The notes beneath the pieces are model-generated. The model saw nothing but the letters and a program-made list of their open reading frames with translations, made no database searches and was not told where the DNA came from. Positions 16,428 through 24,106 of a stretch of 39,193 nt of DNA are shown here, in pieces. Origin of the DNA: a virus; the IMG/VR virus record IMGVR_UViG_3300031565_000137, positions 1 to 39,193 of that record. One strand, given 5' to 3'. The position numbers were made by a program, and so were the translations under genes. Position 1 is the stretch's first letter. Every line of letters starts with the position of its first letter.

Positions 16428-16648
16428 TGTGTTGCCTTTGCCTTCCATTTCTTCAGCCCCCACAGAGCCAGCAGCCAGTAGGTGAACATCAGCGCCGCCT
16501 GGGGATATGCGGTTTTGTGGATATCGTAGATCACCCACAGTGCATTCGTGACAGCCCACACCCCGAAGCACCAGCGGCGCTGGTAGACGTTGGCGATAGT
16601 GCCTACTAGGGATATGATTGAGACAAACCACATCAGGTATTCGATCAT
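16424..16648 (-). CDS. Small PnuC-like integral membrane protein
   Basis: The product has 74 residues and three likely membrane segments, starting MIEYLMWFVSIISLVGTIAN, then W-C-F-G-V-W-A-V-T-N-A-L-W-V-I-Y-D, then YPQAALMFTYWLLALWGLKK. The N-(x)-R-x-C-F-x-x-W-x-x-T-N-x-x-W-x-x-Y-D pattern resembles short phage PnuC-type proteins related to nicotinamide-riboside transporters. At 74 residues it is far shorter than full PnuC, so transport activity would need oligomerisation. Alternatively it is a structural membrane peptide. It overlaps both neighbours by 4 nt. Confidence 0.75.
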   Translation of the reverse strand: MIEYLMWFVSIISLVGTIANVYQRRWCFGVWAVTNALWVIYDIHKTAYPQAALMFTYWLLALWGLKKWKAKATQ

Positions 16649-16884
16649 CGTGTCTCCTCTCGCGGTTCCGACACCACGCGGATAATGCTCCAGCCGATGG
16701 CTGGGCCGAATCGCTTGTCCCCCATCGCATGCACAGCCGCCTTGCGCGTGACAAACAGTGTGCCGATCCTTGAGAACCCTGACCAGGCTGTGCCCAAGGC
16801 CCGGCGGTGCTCGTAACGCAGCAGTGTCAGCGGGTGGTACTTATCATCGACTACCATATATCCAAGTGTCTTGGCTCGCATCAT
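16645..16884 (-). CDS. Hypothetical protein (paralogue of the 26189-26434 product)
   Basis: The product has 79 residues, starting MMRAKTLGYMVVDDKYHPLT, with TLFVTRKAAVHAM in the middle and G-W-S-I-I-R-V-V-S-E-P-R at the end. The same order (MR-x-KT-x-GY-x-V, T-x-F-x-TR, W-x-I-x-R-x-V-x-EP) is found in the gene at 26189-26434, so the two are paralogues within one genome. AAAGGA is 6 nt before the ATG. Function unknown. The shape suggests a small alpha/beta domain. Confidence 0.72.
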   Translation of the reverse strand: MMRAKTLGYMVVDDKYHPLTLLRYEHRRALGTAWSGFSRIGTLFVTRKAAVHAMGDKRFGPAIGWSIIRVVSEPREETR

Positions 16885-17099
16885 CTTTGTTCCTTTTCCC
16901 ACGCATCCACTTCCTCGCGTGCAATCTCGGCGATCTTGCCGGCGCCGTCGCCGATTGGGTTGCCGTCCTCGTCAAAACAGATGTCCTCGTAGAACGCGCG
17001 CAGATCGGCCGTCAGGCGCACCAGAAATACCTGGCGGCAAGTAGATTCCCACGCATCGCGCCGCTCCTCGGCGATACGTTTGGCTTCTACTTCGGTCAT
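16881..17099 (-). CDS. Charged helical hypothetical protein, 72 residues
   Basis: Starts MTEVEAKRIAEERRDAWEST and ends IAREEVDAWEKEQR, with an acidic loop in between (CFDEDGNPIGDGAG, which has a calcium-loop look). Its SD (AAGGAG) lies in the last codons of the upstream gene and the start overlaps that stop (ATGA). No family recognised. Confidence 0.7.
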   Translation of the reverse strand: MTEVEAKRIAEERRDAWESTCRQVFLVRLTADLRAFYEDICFDEDGNPIGDGAGKIAEIAREEVDAWEKEQR

Positions 17100-17269
17100 G
17101 ATTTGGCCTCCTTGTCAAAATGGATGCAGACATGGATACAGCCCAACATCAGCCGGATTCCCCACGTGTGGACACAGACACCGAACGACTGGCCCGCAAC
17201 GGTCAGGATCAAGGCACCGGGCCAGCAAAAGTTGCAGACGTACTTGCTGCGGGTAAACGTGATGCTCAT
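17096..17269 (-). CDS. Cys/Trp-rich hydrophobic peptide, 57 residues
   Basis: Starts MSITFTRSKYVCNFCWPGAL and has a hydrophobic centre (ALILTVAGQSFGVCVHTWGI) with five cysteines overall. It ends in DKEAKS. GGGAGG precedes the start, which overlaps the upstream stop, and its own last codons carry the SD for the next gene. It could be a membrane-associated or metal-binding peptide. Coding support rests on gene syntax rather than family recognition. Confidence 0.6.
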   Translation of the reverse strand: MSITFTRSKYVCNFCWPGALILTVAGQSFGVCVHTWGIRLMLGCIHVCIHFDKEAKS

Positions 17270-17751
17270 GATTTGGCCTCCCAGCATAGGTCGCTATGCA
17301 GCTTGCCGTCGAGAAGGCGACCGGCGCGTTTTGGGTAAAAGCGACCGTCGGTTCCACGTGTTCTGTCTATCTTGTTGTGCAGAGCATTGTGTTCTCCACA
17401 AGTCATGACTTGGAGATTGTCGAGTCTGTTATCCCCTTTGTCGTAGTTCAGGTGATGGACAATCTGTCCCGTCTCAAGACGCTTGCCAGTTGCGGCGAAC
17501 ATCACCAGAATGTGTTCGTGCACATACCCATTGGGATCAGCAAAGGCATGCGTTCTACCAACCCGGATTAGGATGTAACCGTGTTGATCGCGCAACTTGC
17601 CCTGATTCCAGCGATAGTGTTGCGCCCCGCGAAGGTTATGTCCGTGATGTCCTCTCCCGGGGCCGTGATATGTTAGCCGCAACCGTTCTTTGCGCCTCAG
17701 ATACCGAACATGGGCCGCTTCTCTGGCTTGTTGTTTATCTTTGTACGGCAA
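17266..17751 (-). CDS. HNH homing endonuclease
   Basis: The product has 161 residues. A basic N-terminus (residues 1-50, YLRRKERLRL) is followed by a HNH core at 75-126: G-Y-V-H-E-H-I-L-V, then IVHHLNYDKGDNRLDNL, then CGEHNALHN. The HH-x-N-x-D-x-x-x-N-x-x-x-NL-x-x-x-x-x-x-EH arrangement is standard for phage HNH nucleases. It overlaps the end of the DUF5131 gene by 17 nt. It is an independent second HNH gene, different from the HNH-AP2 protein at 12.3-12.8 kb. Confidence 0.87.
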   Translation of the reverse strand: MPYKDKQQAREAAHVRYLRRKERLRLTYHGPGRGHHGHNLRGAQHYRWNQGKLRDQHGYILIRVGRTHAFADPNGYVHEHILVMFAATGKRLETGQIVHHLNYDKGDNRLDNLQVMTCGEHNALHNKIDRTRGTDGRFYPKRAGRLLDGKLHSDLCWEAKS

Positions 17752-18556
17752 ATGGTAACTCCCTTATCATGAGGTCTTCTGGTATCGGGGTCTTCTTGTC
17801 AATCTGCTTCATGTAGAAGCACACACCGGCGGCCTTGCATTGGTCTCTGAGGTCTCGCGCCCACCGCAAATCCATCGGCCTCGCGCCGGGGCCGGATTCG
17901 CCGCCGCAGATCACGCCATGCACCGGCACCTCGTAGCCGCTCAACACTGCCTCGCGGTTCCGTATCCACCCCGCTGCACCGCACCATTCCAGCCCCAACA
18001 CCTGCCGCATGTCAATCGCACCCAGCATCGGCTCAACTGATACGATTCGCTTCCAAGCCGGTATCGTGCACAGCAGCGGCACCCGCTCGTCCCATTCGGC
18101 CTGCGTTGAGACCGATGTGCCGATGACGAGGTTGGGGATATGCCCTTTTACTTCGAGCATTACATCCAGCGGGGAGTTTCCCCAGTGCTCTGACGCCCAC
18201 TCCAGAAAGTGTGGCCAGCGATCAGGTCGCTTTGTCAACAGCACAAACGTATGTTGTTCACATCGGGCGTCACATACTACGTCAAGCACAGGGGCTATCC
18301 ATTCGTTGGGCACACCATCGGCAAGCAAATCGCCCATACTGATAGCGAAGATGACCCTCGGCTTCTTCCAGTGCAGCGGCTCGTCGAGTTTGTCAGGATG
18401 ACACGTCGGGCGGAACGGTTCATCCCTGTCGTATCCGTATCGCCCCTTCAGCCGGTTCGCCATGCGACGCGCCCAGCATCTTTCCCAGCAGGGATAATCC
18501 GGCTTGCAGCCAGTAACGGGTGACCAGGTAACATCGCACCATCCGATTTTGTTCAT
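17735..18556 (-). CDS. DUF5131 family protein (phage Gp37/Gp68)
   Basis: The product has 273 residues. The N-terminus I-G-W-C-D-V-T-W-S-P-V-T-G-C with WERCWARRMANR is diagnostic for DUF5131, a radical-SAM-like TIM barrel found in phages. Later family features include FVLLTKRPDRWPHFLE, IGTSVSTQAEWDERVPLL, VSVEPMLGAID, and CGGESGPGARPMD. The third cysteine pair is C-W-E-R-C (three residues between) rather than the C-x-x-C-Y I remember, so cluster binding may be altered. The SD is encoded in the preceding NKESKP codons. The enzymatic substrate is unknown. Confidence 0.88.
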   Translation of the reverse strand: MNKIGWCDVTWSPVTGCKPDYPCWERCWARRMANRLKGRYGYDRDEPFRPTCHPDKLDEPLHWKKPRVIFAISMGDLLADGVPNEWIAPVLDVVCDARCEQHTFVLLTKRPDRWPHFLEWASEHWGNSPLDVMLEVKGHIPNLVIGTSVSTQAEWDERVPLLCTIPAWKRIVSVEPMLGAIDMRQVLGLEWCGAAGWIRNREAVLSGYEVPVHGVICGGESGPGARPMDLRWARDLRDQCKAAGVCFYMKQIDKKTPIPEDLMIRELPFAVQR

Positions 18557-18798
18557 GGTTTGCTCTCCTTGTTCAACTCTTTCAGGAACCCCACGATGTT
18601 TTCAAGGCAGTCGGAAGACCATGCCGTGGCTATTTCAGGCGACAAGATGAACCGTCGCCACGGGAGATACCAGCCGATTGTCCCGATGTCGTTGCCGGCC
18701 TTTTTGTTGACGATGCGGTAGCAGGGATGCCCCTTGAATTCGCCGTCCTCCTCGATGCGGAAATACTGGAACGTCTTGACTACCTTGGGTGCGGTCAC
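18553..18798 (-). CDS. Hypothetical protein, 81 residues, GTG start
   Basis: GTG start, then T-A-P-K-V-V-K-T-F-Q-Y-F-R-I-E-E-D. Beta-rich first half (GHPCYRIVNKKAGNDIGTIG, WYLPWRRFIL) and a helical end (LENIVGFLKELNKESKP). The first half resembles small phage proteins built round 'x-Y-x-I-x-N-x-K-x-x-x-x-LGxIxWYxxWRxYxF'. The SD AAGGAGG lies in the preceding gene's terminal codons, and the GTG overlaps that gene's TGA. Confidence 0.73.
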   Translation of the reverse strand: MTAPKVVKTFQYFRIEEDGEFKGHPCYRIVNKKAGNDIGTIGWYLPWRRFILSPEIATAWSSDCLENIVGFLKELNKESKP

Positions 18799-19016
18799 GG
18801 TTTGGCCTCCTTGTTGGGGTGGTAGTGCAGCGTCCCTGCACACTCGCATTCGGGGACACCGCAATCGCTCACGCGGTAGGCAGGCACACAATCGGCGAAA
18901 CAGTTGTCGCCACGGCACGGCGCGAGGTCGTCAACATCGCAGCCACAGTTTTCACTGCACAGCCCTTCGTAGCCGTGCGCTAACAGCCACTCTCTAACGA
19001 TGTCGGTTACATTCAC
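18795..19016 (-). CDS. Cys-rich phage protein, 73 residues, GTG start
   Basis: Reads (GTG) M-N-V-T-D-I-V-R-E-W-L-L-A-H-G-Y-E-G-L, followed by CSENCGCDVDDLAPC and CRGDNCFADCVPAYR. The layout (helix, GY-x-GL, C-x-C-x-x-x-DL-x-PC, C-x-PGY-like) is one I recognise as a common, uncharacterised phage family. There are about eleven cysteines, so one or more metal sites are likely. GTGA overlap with the upstream stop. The end encodes NKEAKP plus the next SD. Confidence 0.77.
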   Translation of the reverse strand: MNVTDIVREWLLAHGYEGLCSENCGCDVDDLAPCRGDNCFADCVPAYRVSDCGVPECECAGTLHYHPNKEAKP

Positions 19017-20251
19017 GGTTTGGTCTCCTCGGCCGGTGCCGCCGGCAAATGCACGATGTCGAGGTTCAGGGCGTCTTTGTGTGCATTGATGACACCGCCC
19101 AATGCGTGAAACCACCCAAGAGACGAGGTGAACAGCGTCTCACCATCACACCGCATTACGTAACGCATGTCCTCTGTCCAGTATTCAATCGTGTGCCGCT
19201 TGGCCGCCGCTTTCAACTTCTCGTGGGCGCCCTCACTGAGAACTACGGCATGCACAAAGCGAAACCCCTCGTCCGTGCAGTTTCCCCAATTCGGGCATTT
19301 CGGGGCCGCGTCCAGCTTGGCTTTCAGGTCGTCTATCTCGAACGTTTTGTCCGCAACAATACCGAGTACAATCTGCTCGATGGTGTGCTTGCCGAGTTGA
19401 TCCCCAATGTCGATGTCCAGGTGTTCCAGGTGCTCGGCGATACTCTTGGCAACCTCGCTGGCCGTAATTGCGGTCTGCTCCGTTTGCGCACGGACTCGCG
19501 CCCTGAGCTTTTCGATCTCGGCGTCTCGTCGCTTTACCGCATTTTCCGCTTCTGTTTGATGTTGGGCATGGAACGATGATTCTGCTGTCAGGTAGGCGTT
19601 CTCTGCCTTGAGCTTCTGATACTCTATCGGGTAAGTCGTCGTGAAAGCATTCGAGTCCCACTGCGGCGGGAATGTAGGGTGCTCCTTGCGGTACTTTTCG
19701 ATCATCTCATGCATCGTCTTGTTGAAATCACTTGGTTCAAGGCGCCTGCTGTCGAAGGGCGGACACGTCCACCTCGCCCTGAGCGTGGCTATCTCGGCCT
19801 TGAGCTTTTCGTTCTCGGTCGTCAACCGTTCCGCTACCGCGATGGCCTTGTTCAGGCGCTGATCGGGTTCTGACAGCGGTGGTGGCACGTAGGGCTTGAA
19901 TTCGGAGAAGTCCTTCCCGGTCGGATCGACACCGCCTTCAGTCACCGTCACGGGCGCAATGGTCTTCCTGTCCCGCTCGCATTCCGCCTGTTGGTCTGCC
20001 GTGCAGCAATCGCAGCCCGTGGCCGGGGGGGCGCCGCCGTAGCAGTCCTTGTAATAGTGCACGGGCCACGGCGGCCCCGTCGGCTTCACCGATTCCAGTG
20101 CCTTGATTCGCTTCTCGAATTCCACAAACTCGTCAAGGATTTGCACCTTGAGTTTGCCGAGGTGGTCGCTGAAGTAGCATATCCGGCACATGACCTTGCC
20201 GTCTACCTCGAAGGGGTTCGGGTCGATACATCCACATCCTGAGCATTTCAT
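19013..20251 (-). CDS. Zinc-ribbon coiled-coil protein, 412 residues
   Basis: The N-terminus is a zinc ribbon (MKCSGCGCIDPNPFEVDGKV, then C-R-I-C). After it come a helix (LDEFVEFEKRIKALE), a short Cys cluster (C-D-C-C), and long coiled-coil segments around 130-160 and 210-255. The C-terminal domain (residues 300-412) includes YWTEDMRYVMRCDGETLF and ends EETKP. Ribbon-plus-coiled-coil proteins of this size are common in phage accessory operons but lack assigned functions. The last codons hold the SD for the next gene. Confidence 0.72.
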   Translation of the reverse strand: MKCSGCGCIDPNPFEVDGKVMCRICYFSDHLGKLKVQILDEFVEFEKRIKALESVKPTGPPWPVHYYKDCYGGAPPATGCDCCTADQQAECERDRKTIAPVTVTEGGVDPTGKDFSEFKPYVPPPLSEPDQRLNKAIAVAERLTTENEKLKAEIATLRARWTCPPFDSRRLEPSDFNKTMHEMIEKYRKEHPTFPPQWDSNAFTTTYPIEYQKLKAENAYLTAESSFHAQHQTEAENAVKRRDAEIEKLRARVRAQTEQTAITASEVAKSIAEHLEHLDIDIGDQLGKHTIEQIVLGIVADKTFEIDDLKAKLDAAPKCPNWGNCTDEGFRFVHAVVLSEGAHEKLKAAAKRHTIEYWTEDMRYVMRCDGETLFTSSLGWFHALGGVINAHKDALNLDIVHLPAAPAEETKP

Positions 20252-20253
20252 TT

Positions 20254-20511
20254 CTATTCTCCGTTAAGTCTTTTGAACTCGTCCAACTCAATCCGGCTCT
20301 TCGCAAACCTGTCCCACGCATAACTCACTTCGGCTTCCAGCAGCTTGCGCCTCCCCTCGACCGCCTCTGCCTTCGTAGTGTACCAGCCGAAGCGGGGAGA
20401 ACGCCGCGCGGTACCCTTGTCTTTGTACCACAGGAAACAGGGCGTCATTTTCACAACGGCGATGGTGACGAGTCTGTCGCGTTCGTCAAGCTTAAACCAG
20501 GTCTCGTTCAT
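20254..20511 (-). CDS. Hypothetical protein, 85 residues
   Basis: Starts MNETWFKLDERDRLVTIAVV, with a beta-rich half (MTPCFLWYKDKGTA, FGWYTTKAEAVEGRRKLLEA) and a helical tail. The W-Y-T-T-K-A-E-A-V segment looks like a 'turn plus helix' in a small alpha/beta fold. AAAGGAG 5 nt upstream; ATGA overlap with the RuvC-like gene. No named family. Confidence 0.72.
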   Translation of the reverse strand: MNETWFKLDERDRLVTIAVVKMTPCFLWYKDKGTARRSPRFGWYTTKAEAVEGRRKLLEAEVSYAWDRFAKSRIELDEFKRLNGE

Positions 20512-21077
20512 GTTGTCTCCTTTGAAAAAGGCTCGGCGCCCGGCGGGAGCGCCTCACCCACCGGGCATAAAGGACATAAGCGCGAGTCCACCTGCCATAG
20601 TTCTTTCATTCCGAACGTTACCGCGACCGCCAAGGCCGCCCATTCGTGCGAGTGAATCCCGTAGAGCGGGCCGGGGGTTTTCTTCTTGCCGATTGCCTTT
20701 TCCTTGCCGCCGTAGAGGTCGAGCAGAGCTTGCCGGATGTTGGGGTCTTTCGCCTTGGGCGAATGACACAGACGGCTTTTGACATCCGTGCGATAGATCG
20801 GGGTCGCCTCGCCCCGGAACGCCTCTATGAATCGTCCGATCCATACGCACGTCTCGAATACCTCGCGCCCCACCGGCATGCCGTAGCAGGCTACCATCTC
20901 GTACGCCATGTGCTCTACGGCCAGACTCGCATCGGCGTCTGGCAGCACAGTTATCCTAGCCAGCATCGCCATGTTGGAAACAATTCCGTGAGCCAGCACC
21001 GTCGAGCCTTCCATCACGACGTATGCCGATTCGGTCGTGCCGGGGTCTATTGCGATCAAGCGGCGGATGTCGGACAT
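20508..21077 (-). CDS. RuvC-like Holliday-junction nuclease
   Basis: The product has 189 residues. The RNase H-fold signature is present: LIAIDPGTTESAYVV (7-21, Asp11), AVEHMAYE (53-60, candidate acidic Glu55 and Glu60), R-T-D-V-K near 96-100, and H-S-H-E-W-A-A-L-A-V-A (142-152) where RuvC has HxxDA. This order fits phage RuvC-type resolvases, which cut branched DNA before packaging. AGGAG is 5 nt before ATG 21077; a longer frame upstream overlaps the SSB-like gene and is not needed. It sits directly after the recombination block. Confidence 0.83.
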   Translation of the reverse strand: MSDIRRLIAIDPGTTESAYVVMEGSTVLAHGIVSNMAMLARITVLPDADASLAVEHMAYEMVACYGMPVGREVFETCVWIGRFIEAFRGEATPIYRTDVKSRLCHSPKAKDPNIRQALLDLYGGKEKAIGKKKTPGPLYGIHSHEWAALAVAVTFGMKELWQVDSRLCPLCPVGEALPPGAEPFSKETT

Positions 21078-21088
21078 GTTGTCTCCTG

Positions 21089-21799
21089 TTAGAACGGTAT
21101 CTCGCCGAACTCGTCTGACGACGTTGCGGGCGGCTGCGGCTCCGACAACTGTTGGTCGATGACGTGCGCGATAAAACTCCGCACAAGCGGCGTGTCGCGG
21201 GGGCCATTCCAGCCGGTGCGCCCTTCCGCCTTGAGCATGGCCTTGAGTTCTTCGGCGTCGATCCTGTTTCGTTTGCACTCGGCTATCGCGTCGTCAATGC
21301 TTGCGAACACACCTACCCCGGACGGGGCCGACATAGTCGGCACATCCTTCTTCGGCACAGGCGGCGGGGCAGGATTCGCCCTCTTGAGCGCATCCCACCG
21401 CGCGTCTACCGCGTCAACGATGCCGGGGTCAACCGTATCGTCGCCGTGATCGTCCATCGGCACACACCAATCCTCAAACGTCCTGTCGCCATCGTGCCGA
21501 TGTTTGCATTGCAACAACAGGATGCTCTGTTTCAGTTCATCGGGGAACATGGCACACGATGGACTGCCCGTCATCCCAAGATACTCCAGGTCGTGGCTGC
21601 TGCGTTCTATGGCATTCGCCGTCAAAAAGAACTTGGCTGTGCGTTCTACTGCTTGATCCAACGGCACCCACTGGCCCCCGTCGCCACGCTCCGTGACACG
21701 AAACGTGAGTCCGAGGAAGGGCGTGTTGTTCTTGCCAATGGTGGCCAGCCCCCATTGCACAAGCTGCCCCTTATAGTAGCCCTCACTGAACTGCGCCAT
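21089..21799 (-). CDS. ssDNA-binding-like protein (DUF669-type)
   Basis: The product has 236 residues. The N-terminal 100 residues are beta-rich (YYKGQLVQWGLATIGKNNTP, FLGLTFRVTERGDG). Then come a linker with Pro, a helical hairpin (DDAIAECKRNRIDAEELKAM), and the acidic tail SSDEFGEIPF. An acidic tail ending in an IPF motif is the classic partner-binding tip of bacterial SSBs. With the Sak4-like ATPase and nuclease next door this suits a phage recombination SSB. AAAGGAG 7 nt upstream. The call is inference from tail and context. Confidence 0.7.
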   Translation of the reverse strand: MAQFSEGYYKGQLVQWGLATIGKNNTPFLGLTFRVTERGDGGQWVPLDQAVERTAKFFLTANAIERSSHDLEYLGMTGSPSCAMFPDELKQSILLLQCKHRHDGDRTFEDWCVPMDDHGDDTVDPGIVDAVDARWDALKRANPAPPPVPKKDVPTMSAPSGVGVFASIDDAIAECKRNRIDAEELKAMLKAEGRTGWNGPRDTPLVRSFIAHVIDQQLSEPQPPATSSDEFGEIPF

Positions 21800-22691
21800 T
21801 CGTAGTCTCCTTTCTGATTGCGTTCCAGATGCACACCCAGTTGGTTTCGGGGTGATCGTCCACTAGGTCGATTCGGCCCGGCATGTTGTAACGGTTCTTA
21901 GCGTCGTAGGCGTCGGTGCGCGTAGTGTAAATTACCCGCTTATCTCCCCCGATGCCCTTGCCTTTTTTGAGCACATTCCCTTCGTCGCGTTTGGCTTGCT
22001 CGACACACGTGAGAAAGTTCCCGAAGAGCACGGCGTCCGCCCACTTAGCGGTCGCGCCCCACGTCTTGTCATGCACGTCGCTGGTGTAACGGTCGAAGTC
22101 GGCGCCCATCGGGTTTTTGAATGTCTTCACCCGGCAATGGCCGAGTATCAGGATGGTTGCTCCGCGCCCGTTGAGTGTTTCGAGGCGTTGCAGGAACTTC
22201 AGCCATTCCGAGATACTGACATCGTAGCCTTTTTGAAAGCTTGAGAACCCACGCTCGCCCCAATCGTTGCCGAAATCGCGGGCACACACAAACTCGTGAC
22301 ACAAGCGTTCAAGCCCGCCTATCGCATCGAGAGCGATAGTCTTGTGATGGTCACTGCCGGCTATCATCTCATCGAGCAGGGCCAAACAGTCGCCCCACGT
22401 CTCGATGCGGGCGCTATCAACCGACGGCACAAGGCCGACACCCAACAGCGTTTCGTAACCTGTCTCGCCACGCGCTTGGAAGATAGCGGGTTCGGGGGCA
22501 TACGCCGCGCAACTTGTCTTGCCGAATCCTTCGACGGCGTTGAGGATGATCTTGGGGGCACGGAAGCGGGGCGTCACCCGGCCAAGTGTCGGGGCCTTGC
22601 CGACGGGCGTCGATGATGATCCCGGCGGGGGCGGCGGCGACGATCCGGGGGGGAACATCGGTGCAGATAGTCCTTTTGCCATACTGCTCAT
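21783..22691 (-). CDS. Sak4-like RecA-fold ATPase
   Basis: The product has 302 residues. A disordered Pro/Ser N-terminus (15-30) is followed by Walker A-like AVEGFGKTS (52-60) and Walker B TIALDAIGGL (118-127, Asp122). ILILGHCRVKTF matches the beta strand after Walker B in AAA_24/Sak4 proteins. These phage ATPases act with an SSB to promote single-strand annealing. The ATG at 22691 overlaps the nuclease stop (ATGA), but its SD is only 1 nt away; ATG 22682 has the SD 10 nt upstream and may be used. The Walker A departs from GxxxxGKT at its first position. Confidence 0.8.
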   Translation of the reverse strand: MSSMAKGLSAPMFPPGSSPPPPPGSSSTPVGKAPTLGRVTPRFRAPKIILNAVEGFGKTSCAAYAPEPAIFQARGETGYETLLGVGLVPSVDSARIETWGDCLALLDEMIAGSDHHKTIALDAIGGLERLCHEFVCARDFGNDWGERGFSSFQKGYDVSISEWLKFLQRLETLNGRGATILILGHCRVKTFKNPMGADFDRYTSDVHDKTWGATAKWADAVLFGNFLTCVEQAKRDEGNVLKKGKGIGGDKRVIYTTRTDAYDAKNRYNMPGRIDLVDDHPETNWVCIWNAIRKETTNGAVQ

Positions 22692-23731
22692 TCTCCTTTC
22701 AGTTCGGGATGCAGTTCGCTTACAAACTCGAATCCGTCCGGCACTTCGCCGGTTTTCGGGTCGTATCCTTCAACACATAATCTGAAATAGGGGCAGGTGC
22801 CAAATCCTTTGCAGGCGTGATCGTTACGTGGCCACCAGTTGTTGAGTTGGCTTTCGCGGATGAGTTTCGCCACGTTCCACAGGTCGCGCTGCGCGTCCTC
22901 CAAATCGGACTTGATTCGCGGGATTTCGCGGCGGGCGTAGTAGTAGTCGGGCCTTGAGTAGATGTCCTCCATCAGGCGGGTTTGGTATTCGTGCGGTTCC
23001 TCGCCCCGCACTTCGAGTTTCATCCCCGCGTCGGCGGAGAGGCGCGGGGCGCCGTCCTTCTTGAAGAGGCGCTCCCCAGTTGCGGCATCGCGGACGATCT
23101 TCAGCCCTTGATCGTCGAGCATGGGCACCTGTTTGGGCCGAAGGAGGGGCTTGCGCAGCACATCGTAGACCACGGTCTGCACATCATATCCGTTATGGCG
23201 CGCCCCCAACATGTAGGTCGAAATCTGCGCGTCGATTCGCAAGCGTTTCCAGTAGTCGCTGTCGGGGGCAATGTCCTCGCTGGTGGTTTTGTGTTCCATC
23301 AGCGCAAGACGAGAGTCGTGAAGAGTGACTATCACGTCGGCCTTCATCGCAACCGTGAATGTACGCGAGGGCAGCCCGGTGTCAGGATTGGTCAGCGGCA
23401 TGTAGAGCGTGAGTTCGGAGGCGACGGCCGCCGTTACGTCATTTTGCCAACGCCACCAGTAGCCGGTGAGCATTGCCGCTATGCGTTCGGGGTCGTCCCA
23501 TTCGTCCTGCACAAACGAAGCAAGGGCTTCTGAGATTGCCTGTCCGGGGTTTGCGCCCTTGTTGTGCAGGTCGAGCGCGGTATGGACGCAAGAGCCGATG
23601 CGCAGTGCCGGCATATCGGTGCGGGGGCGCATTCCGAGTTCGTAGGCCAGAAAGTGGCGCCACGGGCAGGACATGTAGCATGCCCGCCGAGAGTTGGTGA
23701 GCAGTTCGCGTTCTTTTGCGGTGATTCCCAT
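22688..23731 (-). CDS. PD-(D/E)XK nuclease (RecB/Cas4-like) with probable Fe-S cluster
   Basis: The product has 347 residues from ATG 23731, in a TAATG junction with the upstream gene. Motifs: GSCVHTALD (46-54, His50), KADVIV (130-135, Asp132), LMEHKT (144-149, Glu146 and Lys148), and DAQISTY (167-173, the QxxxY signature). Cys18/Cys22 near the N-terminus, with Cys307, Cys313 and Cys319 at the C-terminus, recall the 4Fe-4S clamp of Cas4/AddB nucleases. Together with the Sak4-like ATPase and SSB it would process ends for recombination. Confidence 0.86.
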   Translation of the reverse strand: MGITAKERELLTNSRRACYMSCPWRHFLAYELGMRPRTDMPALRIGSCVHTALDLHNKGANPGQAISEALASFVQDEWDDPERIAAMLTGYWWRWQNDVTAAVASELTLYMPLTNPDTGLPSRTFTVAMKADVIVTLHDSRLALMEHKTTSEDIAPDSDYWKRLRIDAQISTYMLGARHNGYDVQTVVYDVLRKPLLRPKQVPMLDDQGLKIVRDAATGERLFKKDGAPRLSADAGMKLEVRGEEPHEYQTRLMEDIYSRPDYYYARREIPRIKSDLEDAQRDLWNVAKLIRESQLNNWWPRNDHACKGFGTCPYFRLCVEGYDPKTGEVPDGFEFVSELHPELKGE

Positions 23732-23910
23732 TATTCGCTTTCCTTGATCTTGAGACAGAGGTGCCGCATGCCGTGCGTTTCTTCCTGTTCCGCCGCCGTA
23801 ACGTGCCAGCAGAGGTCGCAAAAGCGTTTCTCGCCCGCGTCAAACAACATTGGCATCATCTTTTTGCGCGGCTTGCCGGTTTCGATTCCGCAACGGTCGC
23901 AGGTTGCCAT
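23731..23910 (-). CDS. Zinc-finger protein, 59 residues
   Basis: Starts MATCDRCGIETGKPRKKMMP; the ribbon is C4-D-R-C7 and C31-D-L-C34, followed by W-H-V-T-A-A-E-Q and a helical tail with a further Cys. The ATG has GAGGA upstream, and the stop overlaps the nuclease start (TAATG), so the two are coupled. A DNA-binding or nuclease-accessory function is plausible but unproven. Confidence 0.75.
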   Translation of the reverse strand: MATCDRCGIETGKPRKKMMPMLFDAGEKRFCDLCWHVTAAEQEETHGMRHLCLKIKESE

Positions 23911-23912
23911 TG

Positions 23913-24104
23913 TTATTCCTCTACCACCACTTCGGGCGGGTTTTTGAACTCGGCTGCGAATGCCTCGGCATCTTCAAGACAGGATGCTTTGTCGGAGTAC
24001 ATACCGTTTATAAACGATACGGGTTCATCGCCCTCACGGAGCACCCAATACCACTCGTTCTCGTACTCCGCCTTTACCGCGATCTTGAACCGTTTGTTCT
24101 TCAT
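23913..24104 (-). CDS. Tandem paralogue 4 of 4, DUF1508-like, 63 residues
   Basis: Starts MKNKRFKIAVKAEYENEWYW, then Y-S-D-K-A-S-C-L-E-D-A-E-A-F and the shared ending EFKNPPEVVVEE. The W-Y-W-x-L-x-x-G, Y-x-x-K-x-S, helix, NPP layout resembles the YegP/DUF1508 fold. It is the last member of a four-gene tandem family (23913-24691), each 63-64 residues, separated by 2-3 nt. No function known. Confidence 0.72.
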   Translation of the reverse strand: MKNKRFKIAVKAEYENEWYWVLREGDEPVSFINGMYSDKASCLEDAEAFAAEFKNPPEVVVEE

Positions 24105-24106
24105 TG

